Below, piece after piece: positions 1 through 10,100 of a stretch of 64,000 bases of DNA; within the stretch, counting starts at the first letter, position 1; each line of letters starts with the position of its first letter. The position numbers and the translations under genes are program-made. Under the pieces are notes generated by a model that searched no databases, was not told the origin of the DNA, and was given only the letters and a program-made list of their open reading frames with translations. Source of the DNA: Diplonema japonicum (Eukaryota > Euglenozoa > Diplonemea > Diplonemida > Diplonemidae); the NCBI GenBank assembly GCA_964019335.1, contig OZ025741.1, forward strand, positions 1 through 64,000, given 5' to 3'.

Positions 1-56
1 GCTTTGGGGGGGTTTGGGAGTGCCATCGGGAACCAGAAAATAAATAAAATTACGTA

Positions 57-187
57 TTCATGAATTAAAGTGGACTTTACTCTTTCCCTTGGCTGATAAT
101 CTGTCCCTCGGAATCTGATTTTCACGAGCGAAGCGAGGGACAGATTATCAGCCAAGGGAAATAAAGTCCACTTTATTTTTCATAAAT
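57..187. repeat. MITE-like long hairpin
   Basis: Two arms are near-perfect reverse complements: 66-110 and 134-175. They differ only by a 3-base insertion (CTC) in the left arm. A 23-base loop separates them. Pairing continues imperfectly outward to about 57 and 187. No open frame of note lies in it. The structure fits a foldback/MITE-type element or a strong cruciform; no clear target-site duplication was found. Confidence 0.8.
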
Positions 188-342
188 CAATAGTTATTCT
201 TTTCGACGAAAACAAGGGTTTTTGTCTTGACAAATACCGTTTATAAGGGAAAGTCTATTACTTATAAGAAGAAGAAGGAGAAGAACAGAGTGGATTACAG
301 ATTGTACCAAAGGGAATAGTACGTAATAACAGAGGGGGGCCT

Positions 343-936
343 GGCTACGTTGTCGGCGTACGGCCGTACGTACGCGTAATTCGAACGTACGCACTTTTTT
401 TTAGATTTGCTGCGCACGCGTACGCATTGTTTGCGTACGGCATTCATTTTGGAAAGTCTTCAGGAAAGGTCTAGGGGCAATGTTCACTGGGCATGTGGGA
501 TGCGCAAGGGGGCGTGGCCTCTCTTGCGACCTATTGGCATGAGGCTTGTAGGGAGCTCGGGCAAGATTCGTTGGAGAAGCTAAAGATCGGCCATTGGGAT
601 TTGACAAAGCTGATTCTCTTGTCAGAGATATAATTCAGGTCAGACTCTACTTTAGCAAACGTAGTTTCACCTGCACGCAGTTTGTGAGAGGCGACAGAAC
701 TGGTGTTGGAAGACCTGCAGGGCGCCCGATCCTGATGACGGAGAACGTCTATAGATAGAGACGAATCGGGTGTAAAAGTGTTTGCATGAAGCCTCTCTCT
801 TCCATCCATTTGCCCCTCTTGTCCAACGTAAGCCCGTTGACCCGTAGCGTGTACCTGTAGGTGTAAGGAGCCGTACGCACAGCCGTACGACGTACGCACT
901 TTTTTAGATTTTGCTGCGTACGCCGACAACGTAGCC
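343..936. mobile_element. 594-bp non-autonomous DNA-transposon-like element
   Basis: The ends are exact 20-bp inverted repeats (343-362 and 917-936, starting GGCTACGTTGTC on the outside). Just inside them is a block of about 32 bp, CGTACGCAC-(T)n-AGATTTGCTGCG-like, repeated in direct orientation at 386-417 and 891-922. The ends are rich in CGTACG palindromes. The interior carries no recognisable transposase. The left and right flanks do not show a convincing target-site duplication. Superfamily is undetermined. Confidence 0.7.
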
Positions 937-940
937 CTAA

Positions 941-973
941 GGGGGGGGGAGGGGGGGGGGGGGGGGGGGGGGG
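941..973 (+). repeat. poly-G tract
   Basis: Thirty-two guanines in 33 positions, interrupted by a single A at 950, directly abut the 594-bp element. Could form G-quadruplex DNA and is prone to assembly error. The stretch 974-1190 holds no gene; it has only a 14-bp palindrome around 1154-1167. Confidence 0.85.
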
Positions 974-1193
974 CTAGAACAAAAACTTTCACGCCTGTTT
1001 GACAAAAACTTTGACACACACGGAGGGGAAATGATGCGTATCTGGCTTTCTGCATCTAGCCCGCACCCCATTTGTTTCAGCGAATGATGCTTTAGATTAG
1101 GAAAAGAAGAATAACAACTTTAACCGTGCTAAAGAAGGTTGATATGGTAATGTCATGTCATGACATGCTATACAATCAAGCTAGAAGGCATGC

Positions 1194-4100
1194 CTAGGAG
1201 GATTGAATTGCAAATGTGGGGCGTGAATAAAAGGGCATGCGGCGCTGGGAGAAGTCGCCGTCCGAAGGGAGGGCTGCAACGATGTGTGCGAGGGCCATGT
1301 CGTGGGGGTAGCGAGCGGCGAGTTCGCGGAAGCGGGTCTTGTCGCCCTGCATCGTGTGGTCAAAGGCTGTGGCGTAGTCTGCGGGGGAAGGGTACTGGTT
1401 GAGGACGTGGGTGGGGTCGGTGGGGGCAACCTGTGCTCCTCCCAAGTCCGCCGACGACTCGCTCAGTGTGTGCCGCACCAGAGGTGTCAGGACCTCGTAC
1501 AGCACGACCTTGTCTACATCCCCAGTGTTCCACCTGTCGATGGGGCGTGTGAAGGGTCTCACCTCCGCAAGCTTCCCCACCAGCTCCACATCAGTGCAGT
1601 CCCCCAAGAGGGCGTACGTCCCCACCTGCACCGCATACGACGCAAGGCACACGCTGCTCCTCGCAGGGACCCCCAGCGTCGTGAAGTACTTCGTTGTGCT
1701 GTTCCCTGCATTCCCAAAGGCACACGCCCCAGTCGCCATTCCAACGTGCAGACCTTCCGACTTCCTCCGCTCCAAGTCCGTCACGAACATCACAGACGAC
1801 AGAATGTGCGACCTGCACGTCTTCATCGTGTTCCAGGTAACCATGAAGTTGTCCCCGTGCACAGTGTCCAGAACACCGCTTGTCTGGGACACCAGGTCCG
1901 CGATCACCCGCACAATGTTGTTGTAAGGTGTTGTTGTCGTCTGCTGCATCACAGGCGAGTATCTCACTGCCGCCACTGTCGCCTGCCCCACCTTGAACCC
2001 TGTGTTCCCCACAACCGACGACCCTGAATCTGACGTCCCACCACCTGACGAGCGCCGTGATGAAGTCGACATATGCTGAGACTGGGGACCGCTTGAGCGC
2101 CCCCCGCCCATCGGTACCAGTGACGGGCCCTCTGATGCAGAGTAGCTGAAGTTGTCGAGCCTGCCCTTCAGCTGGTGCGGTACTGCATAGTACAGCTTTG
2201 TCCTTCCCTCCAGACCTTTCAAAACAGTTTCACCTGCGAACACCACCTTCGGAGTGATGGTGCGGAAGTGCTCTTGCACCAGCTCCAAGAAGGTCTCCGT
2301 CAAGCAGACGCACCCGCCCTTTGACGCCGCGCTCGTCCGTGCCGCTTTTGCCACCTCGCCCCCCCTGTAGTCAGAGCGCCCAGTCAGCTCGTTGTCCTCC
2401 CGCAACACCTCCCCGCAGTGCATCCCCATCCTCACAGAGAGCCCTGTCCACAAGGGGTCCTTGTGGGAGAGCTCCTCCCCCCACCTCTCCTGAGTCAGTT
2501 CGTACTGTGCCGTCAGGGCGAAGTCCACCGCGTTCACGCACTCCCCGAAGGCGACCATGAAGGCGTCCCCGATTGTCTTCACCTCGTACCCATGGTACTT
2601 CTGGATGTTCCGCCGCATCACCGCGTTGTGCATCTCCACCCCTTCGCTCATCTCTATCCCGTGCAGGGACCACAGGGCGGGGCCGTCCTCGATGTCCGTG
2701 AACACGATGGTGACGTTCCCAGTAGGGGCAGGCGTTATGTCAGGCACCACCGACAAGAGCGACGAGGGAACAAAGCTCCGGAACTCGTAGATCCTCCTCG
2801 TCACTTGCTCGAAGGTCTCTTGCATCACCGCCACCTCGCTGAACACGCTCTCAGAGCTATTCTTGTCGATCGCCTCCAGCTGCATCTCCGACACGAGCCC
2901 CATGTCCCGTCGCAGTCCCAGCAAGGGCTTCAGAAGAGCCGACACCAGCAACACCGCCAACCCCATCACGCCCAGAGTGCAGAACGACAACAGCATAAAT
3001 ATAATGACGCTCCTCGAGCTGCTCTCGCTCTCTGTCTCGTCGCTGTTCGCCTCGATGCGCGCCTTCACAGCTGCTGCCTCCTTGTTGATCGCCCCCAAGA
3101 TGAACGACTGCCGGATCGCCAAAAGCACTTCCCACATGAACGGGTCCTCGAACTCTGCAGTCAAGATGTACCATATGCTGCTCGTTCCATCGCAGTCCAA
3201 CGACTCCTTGTGCATCGTCCCTCGGAAGCTCTTGAAGTCCCCGTTGATGAGACCAGCAACAGAGCTGATCACACAGTCAGTGGCGTTCACATCTGGCGAA
3301 GGGAACGTAAAGTTCTGAATACCCAGAATTCCGTTGGCTACGAAGTCTTGATATGTAGCAGTCCCGTGCGACACGGCCACCACACGCCTGTACTGATCCT
3401 CGCCGGGGTTCCGTGAGATGGCAACGAGTCTGGTGTGCTCGTCCCCCACCTCATCCGTCACAGCCTTCAGCTTGGAGGATAATTTCTTAAACTCTATACT
3501 TGCACTCAATAATCCAAGATCCTGTGTGATGGCTAGCTTAGCACTGTGTCCATACCGCTCCATTTCTAGTCGACACGATCTTCGCCGAGTAGAAGGCCCC
3601 GATGAAGCTTCCGATGGGGTAGAAGTTCGACCACCCTTTGCCACCCGGTTCTAGCTTCTCTTGGGCATCAATCACAAAGTCTGTGTCACTAAGATCAAGT
3701 ATCCAAGGGAGCAACGGCGGTTTGATCTCGCCGGTGTACGGGATCATCTCCCCTACCTCAGATGGAATTCCTCCCTTCCCGCCACCGTAGCCAAAATAAA
3801 GCAGGTGAGGATTCTGGGGTACTGGTAACTGGGACACGACAAACTGTGAGTTGGGTTAAGATGAACTACAAGGATATCAAGTCATACCCAGTCACCGGTA
3901 GGGGTGAGGTAGCTCATGAAAGTAACGTCAAGTGCGATTAGAGGTTCGCTCTGAGCATACCAAAAACTGCTGAGCGACTTGAGATACCCACGCACATCGT
4001 CAGGGTGGGTCTCGTTGCTGCCAGTGATGGCGAAGAAATTCTGCATTGTGTGGATAAGTGTCATGGACTGCCGAAGAGAGGAGACGAGGGAGGCGGTGGA

Positions 4101-4388
4101 CTGCCGGATCAAAACCTGCATCACAGAGTGCACCGTGTCGTCCATCAGCGGTTCCAGTGCAGCTAGCAAGCTGTCGGTTCTCTTGTTCCCATGGTCCCGT
4201 GTTTGCTGCCTTGCGTTGTTCGTTGCGTGCAGCGTCATCCCCCATGTCACCATCCCCACTAACACAACACACACCAAGATGTAGATCAGACCTAGGTTTC
4301 GTAGCCCCATCTCCCCGCGCCATCCATCCAGCCTCCGCTCTTCTTCCAGCGTTCCATCCGTCGTGCTCCCCACATCGACAGTTTGCAT
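1194..4388 (-). CDS. Receptor-type adenylate/guanylate cyclase (3 exons)
   Basis: Exons 4388-3888, 3843-3556 and 3521-1194 give 1038 aa. Introns are 44 bp (3844-3887) and 34 bp (3522-3555), both GTATG...ACAG and frame-restoring. The start ATG lies 3 nt after a TTTTCAG acceptor at 4391/4392. The protein has one membrane span near residues 31-52, an extracellular region of about 380 residues, a second span near 433-458 and a HAMP-like linker. A class III cyclase domain follows at about 530-693, with FTDIEDGPALW and KTIGDAFMVAF supplying the two metal-binding Asp. A second, degenerate cyclase-like domain at about 773-937 keeps GD but lacks the first Asp motif (AVRYSP). The first domain resembles kinetoplastid receptor adenylate cyclases (established family knowledge); it would make cAMP from ATP at the membrane. 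ATP versus GTP specificity was not determined. The C-terminal pseudo-cyclase could be regulatory (inference). Confidence 0.85.
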
Positions 4389-4567
4389 TACCTGAAAATT
4401 GAATTTCTAGCAAATGTAGAGTAGCAGCAAGGAGAAGAGCAGTATGAAACAAGAACACGCCACCATTGGGGATGGACGTTATGTGGGAAACTGGGGAGCG
4501 ATGCTAGGGCTCCAAACAGAAAAAAAAAAAAAAAAACAATTAACAACTGACAAGCCTTTGTTCTTAA

Positions 4568-5529
4568 CCATTAAACCCACATGTCATATATATATATATG
4601 ACATAAAAAAAAAAAAAGAAGAAACCTATAGGCCTTTTGGTCAAATTATGACCTTTCTTTCACTTTTCTGACGCCATTGCGCGATTTTTTCCACTTTGTT
4701 TGGCTAAATGCTGCCCTTTTTCAGCATTATTTTAAGAATTTGAGAGGTCGAAAATCCGGGGGAAAATTTGAGAATGAAGAATACTCGACTGGAGCAGAGG
4801 GCTGGTCGTGAGTGATGAAGAATGCTAAGAAATGTCAGAAAATGGTAGTTCTGAGTCTAGTAGGGGAGGAAAGTGTGGAAGAATTGGAGGAAATGGGGTG
4901 GAAAGAGTCATCAATGAACTGGAAGAATGCATCGCACACGGCCTCTGTAAATGCATGGGCAAAGAACCTGCACCATCGAGACCACAAGACTCGAAGGATG
5001 TAAGGTTTGACCGCATCAAAGAGCATTTTCCTGCAAAAATTAGCATAAAAACTAGGTGCGTAGTCCATCATTGCATGGGTCCCAGAAGGTCCTCTGGCTA
5101 TGAATGTTCCACCTGTGGCAAGTGCCTCTATTCCACACCTTGCTTTTGGCTTTACCACCTGAACGAAGACATCACCGAGGATGATCTTCAGGAGCCCGAA
5201 ACACCGACAAGTACCAGAAACTCACTGATGGACCCCCGGACCCCCTCCACTGGCTAGAATAGTGTTACAAGGGGTTTTTAGTGCATTTTATTATTATTTA
5301 TTTTGCACTTTTTTCTACTCCTCTTCCCCCCCTTACCAAAAAGGGTGTTGGGTCAAAAATCATAAGTTCAAAAGCCAGTTCAGGGGAACCCTGATACGTG
5401 AATGTCTCCAGAGGTCATTTCTCCATAAAAAGAACAATTTGTATGGTTAAATGCTGCCATTTTTTTTGAATTTTTTGGAATCGCCTCAAAAATGGGCTTT
5501 TTTCGGTTTTTTGCCTGTGGGCTTAATGG
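4568..5529 (+). mobile_element. piggyBac-family element, internally deleted
   Basis: The element is bounded by TTAA at 4564-4567 and 5530-5533, the piggyBac target-site duplication. Its ends are inverted repeats of 14 bp with one mismatch (CCATTAAACCCACA at 4568-4581; the reverse complement of 5516-5529 is CCATTAAGCCCACA). A subterminal repeat GG(C/T)TAAATGCTGCC occurs near 4700 and 5443 in direct orientation. A perfect AT-rich palindrome lies at about 4580-4601. It is far shorter than an autonomous copy and contains only the 3' end of a transposase gene on the plus strand, opposite to all host genes. Confidence 0.85.
4832..5257 (+). pseudogene. piggyBac transposase C-terminal fragment
   Basis: An open frame of 141 codons. 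Residues 75-110 form a cysteine-rich domain: CVVHHC, then GYECSTC, then PCFWLYH. This is the C-terminal zinc-binding signature of piggyBac-like transposases, which ends in a CF-x2-YH motif. The catalytic RNase H-like DDD domain is absent, so the copy cannot encode an active transposase. It may be translated from ATG 4832 as a stand-alone zinc-finger protein or be only a relic; the relic is more likely. Confidence 0.75.
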
Positions 5530-5533
5530 TTAA

Positions 5534-5817
5534 AATAGAAAAGAGGCGAAGACAGAGGTGCAGGGCTTGAACAAAGACAAAGGAGAGGTGACGGGGAAGA
5601 AGTTTAAGTCGCAAATAGGATGGACTGAAGTCCTTTTCGGTTTTCTTGTCCGACCTTATTACCTTATCTTCCCCTCTTTTCGGCAGTGGAGGTTTAGAAA
5701 TGATTCTGTCAAGCTCTTTTTTTTTTTTTTTTTTTTCCTTTTTGTTCGAGTCTCCAAACGGCATGGAAGTGTCCTTAATTGGTCCCTTCGTTTGAATGCT
5801 GACGCCTCTTGCATCAT

Positions 5818-5852
<35 letters not shown>

Positions 5853-5915
5853 TTCCCACTACATCACATTCATGAGCACAAAGGGGAGAGGAGAATCAAA
5901 AGAGGAAGAGGAAAT
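5534..5915. other. Intergenic stretch with long T tracts
   Basis: No supported gene. It separates the piggyBac element from the 3' end of the oxygenase gene on the minus strand. It contains T runs of about 20 (from 5717) and 30 (from 5821). On the minus strand an AATAAA overlaps the oxygenase stop codon, which may be the polyadenylation context. Confidence 0.6.
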
Positions 5916-6953
5916 TTATTCACCCTGCGCCACTCCCTGCCCGTCGAGGTAAGAGGTGGGGGGGTACTTGGCAGGTCTTTCGGGGGTGATGGTGGAGGGG
6001 ATAACCTCACAGGGGTAGTCCGAAGTGGGGCAAAAAAAGAAAGGGATGGAGTACCGGGGCGTAGAACCAGCGTTGAGGGCGTAGTGGCGCGTGGACAGCC
6101 AGGTATCGTTGGTGAGGTTGCGAAGGATCTCCCCTGTGTTAATGACGAAGGTGCCAGGCTTGGCGGCCACACGCCTCCACGTGTTCTCCTTTTCGTTGTT
6201 CACAACGAGCCCCGGCTCCCTCTGTGCCAGGATCGTGAAGAATGTAGTATCGACATGCGGGCCAACACCATACTGAAGCTCCTCATACTGTTCCACAGGA
6301 GGGTAGTACGCAAGACGCAGCCTTACCAGCGGGCTTTCAAAACTCTTGTTAAAGTAGCTCGGCTCCATCTTCAGAGCTTCCGCGTACTTCGGGAGCATCC
6401 TCATCGCCAGGTCTTCCAAAGCTTTCGTGTACTCCAGTACGTCGTTCTTCCATTCCTCGCCCAGTACCTCCGGCCATGGCATCTTGTCAAAGGTGATGTC
6501 TCTCGGGCCTTCCTCTCTCTTGATGATGAATGTTTCCGTGAGGTTTCCCTTCACCCTCCTAGGGAGCTTGAAATTATTGTTCGGGAGGTACCCCACACCA
6601 CCTGGGTACCCCGGGGTGTGGTCCATCTCGTACTTCATTTTGACATCAAGAGGAAGAGCGTGGTACACCTCCGACGCTTTAAAACCCTTCTCCATAATGC
6701 TGTCAGACACCCCGTGGTTCTTCAGGAGGTGGAACCCGATCTCAGTGTTCGCCTTTCGGAGGGCCTCAGGGTAGTCGGCTGACATGAAGTCCAACACCGG
6801 TACCTCCTCGTCAGTTGCAAGTAGGATCTCATCTTGGTTGCTCGACGCTTTCCACGAAAGAGCTTCCTTCCGGAGTGCGTCCTCTTTCTCCAACCCATAG
6901 GCACTGGCACTAACCCACCTCCTCGAGGCACCTACCGACATTCTTAAAAACAT
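5916..6953 (-). CDS. 2-oxoglutarate/Fe(II)-dependent dioxygenase (IPNS-like fold)
   Basis: 345 aa, one exon. The start follows a splice acceptor (TTCTACAG at about 6979) by 26 nt. Residues 1-20 are basic and Ser/Ala-rich and could target the mitochondrion; Met5 is an alternative start. The DIOX-N region (VPVLDF...GFHLLKNHGV) begins near residue 50. The Fe(II) site is HVD in GPHVDTTFF plus the distal His in STRHYAL, and the 2-oxoglutarate-binding Arg is in RYSIPFFF. The layout is that of isopenicillin N synthase / gibberellin-oxidase-like enzymes, soluble oxygenases that hydroxylate or oxidise small molecules. The substrate cannot be deduced. No catalytic residue is missing, so it is probably active. 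Confidence 0.85.
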   Translation of the reverse strand: MFLRMSVGASRRWVSASAYGLEKEDALRKEALSWKASSNQDEILLATDEEVPVLDFMSADYPEALRKANTEIGFHLLKNHGVSDSIMEKGFKASEVYHALPLDVKMKYEMDHTPGYPGGVGYLPNNNFKLPRRVKGNLTETFIIKREEGPRDITFDKMPWPEVLGEEWKNDVLEYTKALEDLAMRMLPKYAEALKMEPSYFNKSFESPLVRLRLAYYPPVEQYEELQYGVGPHVDTTFFTILAQREPGLVVNNEKENTWRRVAAKPGTFVINTGEILRNLTNDTWLSTRHYALNAGSTPRYSIPFFFCPTSDYPCEVIPSTITPERPAKYPPTSYLDGQGVAQGE

Positions 6954-7199
6954 CTTGTTTCTTTTTTCTTTTTTTTACCTGTAGAACATTTAAACAAAAA
7001 GAAAAACAGGGGAACCCCGGACAACGAATAATAACCTATATCTCTATTAGTGAGGCCGGGTAGATAGAATGAAAAAGAGAAAAAAGGGGATTTGGCCTTT
7101 TTTTTTGAGGGGGCGAATAGTGGAAATAGAATAGAAGAACAAAGAACGAACCACAGAGGGGGTTTCTTTTTGTTGTTGTTGTTGTACCGAATCCCCAAA

Positions 7200-10100
7200 T
7201 CATAACAAGAAGTAACAGGCAGTGTAGAGGGCACACAGTTGTAAAACCACGTGCAAAGCAATGTTTGAGGCACGGACTGTGGAAACAGCGTTCATAACCT
7301 CTTCAGGGGTGAGGGCGTCAGGCCGCCTCAAAGGAACAGGTGTGACTGGGATAGTGGGAGCCGGCGTCTCCTTCACACGGGGTACGGGGCTTATCTGCTT
7401 CACTGTTTTGAGTATGAGGGAGAGGTGGGGGGAAACATACCCATGGGACACGGATAACTTGCAGTCTTACATAAAGCATCGAGTTCTAAGCATTTCTCGG
7501 GGATCTTCCCGCACAAAAACGACCCCACTGCGAAGGCTGACTCCACAGCAGAGTACACTGTGTGCGCTTCGTACTCCGGATACAGGTGGACGGCTCCCAG
7601 CACGACCTCTATCTCGACAATAAGATAAGTACTTTCTACAGGGGCGGTCTGGAGCACGCGTCTTGTGTGAAACTGGGCTGCCTGACATGTCTGACAGCAT
7701 GCAGTCGAGAAGGACCCTAGCCGCCAGTTGGAGGTGGCGCATGTCAGGTTCAGTGCATTCAATGCCTCGCCACACGACATGCCACTCACGTACCCCGACA
7801 CCTGCGCGTCGGTTAGTATCTGCCCCAGCAAGGTAGCGTCATCCACGCATATCTGCCGGTACGTGCACACACCCTGCACACATCTATCCCCTAGGGTTAA
7901 TGGATTCCCATCGTCGCATGCCGTGCCGTCCGCCAGTACGGTGGCTGGTGGACATAGCCCCGTAGTCTTGTCACAGACACCCACCATGTTGCAGTTGTCG
8001 CCACCTGTGCATACCGGCTTGGACACGCAATGGTCGACATTGCAAGACCCACCGTACCACGAGCAGCTTCCTGTGCAGTTCTGTTCCACTTGTTCACACT
8101 GACAGAAGGTCATTCCTGTTGGTTGGCAGCTCCCCGCCCACTCACACGCGGGGTCATTTGTGCACGCGGCCTCACCCACCCATTCTATGCAGACATCGCT
8201 TTTCCTGCAAATCTCTGCTCTGCAGCTGTCAATCGCCAGCTCGTGAACCCCGTTGCATCCCACTTGATACCACCTCATGCTCCCGTCTTCCCATAACACT
8301 GTGTACCAGAACCCCCCGTTGCATGGTGTGACCTTTTCCTTAAGCCAGCCGACAGACGTGCCTTCCGAGCCCGCTTTGGACCAGTCCCTACCGCGCACAA
8401 CTCTCATTCCGATCACTGCGTTCGATGGTGTGACTACACATGAGCTGCAGTTTGACCCATCTCCGCCACACACGCCGCACTGGTCTACTTCTTTCCCGCT
8501 GTTGTGCACACCATCGCACCCGAGACAGCTGTTGCCGTCTCCACCACATATGTTGCACGGGTCTATGACCTTGCTGCTGTTGCGTACTCCATCGCACCCT
8601 GTTGGAATGTTTTTAGGTTTGTAGGCATACCGAAGCAAGTTGTGTCGTTTCCTGCTGGCTTGTCGCCGGCAGGGTTCGTGGTCCCTGGGCTGCAGGGCAC
8701 GCATGCACTCCCTGATACATGATAGTCCAAAGGACAGCTGGAGTCTGTAGTTTGTTTGATTTTAGTTCCCTTCATCCATACCTGCAGCAGCACACACACC
8801 GCCCATCCATGAGCAATATCCCAACTTCCCACAATCTGTCTTGGACCACGCTCTGCAGGGGCATGCAGCGTGTGGCTTTAGTTCGCCAGTGCACGCAGTG
8901 TCCCAAGAGCACCCCAGTGCCTCGCAAGCATCGCGCTTGGGTGCCAAGCTACATTTGTGATACAAACAACTCTCAGCCACACAGGACTCAACAGAGAGGT
9001 CGTAGCGTCCGTCGCACCCAGCACGGTAGCTATTCGTGTTCTCGATGACACGCGAGTCGACAGTGTTGATGGTCGGCTGCCACCGTACGGTGACCCAACT
9101 CCCACCTGTACATGGCATAGTACTAAGCACCGTCCCTTTGGTGCCAACATCTTGAGTTCCATACACCCAGTCGGGCCCTCGCAGCACTGATGTGCCTGAT
9201 GCTACGTCTTCATTTACTGCACAGCTGCCACAACTACTGTTAGCTTTCTGCTCTTTTTTACACAGCCCACACGGGTCAAGCACTGTGCCGCTGTTCGGAA
9301 CACCGTCGCATCCCGCACACGTACTGTTGTCGCCATTGCAGATTGCACACGCGTCTAGCGTAGCGTTGCTGTCGAGCACACCGTCACAGCCGTAGCACAT
9401 GGTGTCACCCCCTCCGATCTCATCGCCAGCGTCGCGCGTCATCAGCGAAGGGCACAAAACGCACTCCTCGCTAATGACATGGTAGTCTGCCGCACAGTAA
9501 ACGCCATCCCTGCACACAGCGCCGCTAGAGTTGTATACGCATCCTGCTGTGGCCCCACACGTTTGAAGGTCCATCTGGCTGCAGGGCACAGGCTCCTGTG
9601 GCACGACAGGGCTCGGTGTATCAGAGTTGTATAGTGCGTGCATCCAGTACACGTTGGAGAGGATTGCAGAGGAAGCGTACCCGGGCCCTTTTAGCCAACA
9701 GTTATTAACGCTTCCTGCTGGTGCAGTACTTGCTCTGGAAAACCCTGCGCACACACTGCTTCCCATGGCGCAACATGCTGCGACACATGAGTCGAGTGTC
9801 CCTAGCAGCTGCAAGACGTCAAAGCCACTAGAGCTGGGCGGCACGAGGAACGCAGTTTTCGCAACCTGGCACACAGTGTTGTCTGGCTGTATGTCGTTCA
9901 CCCAAATGCTTTCGGATCCATGACAATTGCTGGTGCAACAGGAAGAAATCTCAGACGCGGCACACAGTCGCAGACCTTTCTGAGAGCATAGCAACTCTGC
10001 TTCGCTGAACGTTATGTTGACAGGAAAGCAACTTGCGTCCTGTGCTATGCATGTGCCAGTGTCAGAACAGCACCGTCCAGCGTGAGTTGCGTTGTCGTGG

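Noticed and set aside
531-1055. Minus-strand 174-codon frame with poly-Pro
   Set aside because: Runs through the poly-G tract and the transposon end; no start context or similarity.
1284-2027. Plus-strand 247-codon frame
   Set aside because: Antisense shadow of the cyclase C-terminal region.
2418-3416. Plus-strand 332-codon frame opposite the cyclase
   Set aside because: Shadow of a GC-rich coding strand; no domain, and the composition is typical of antisense translation.
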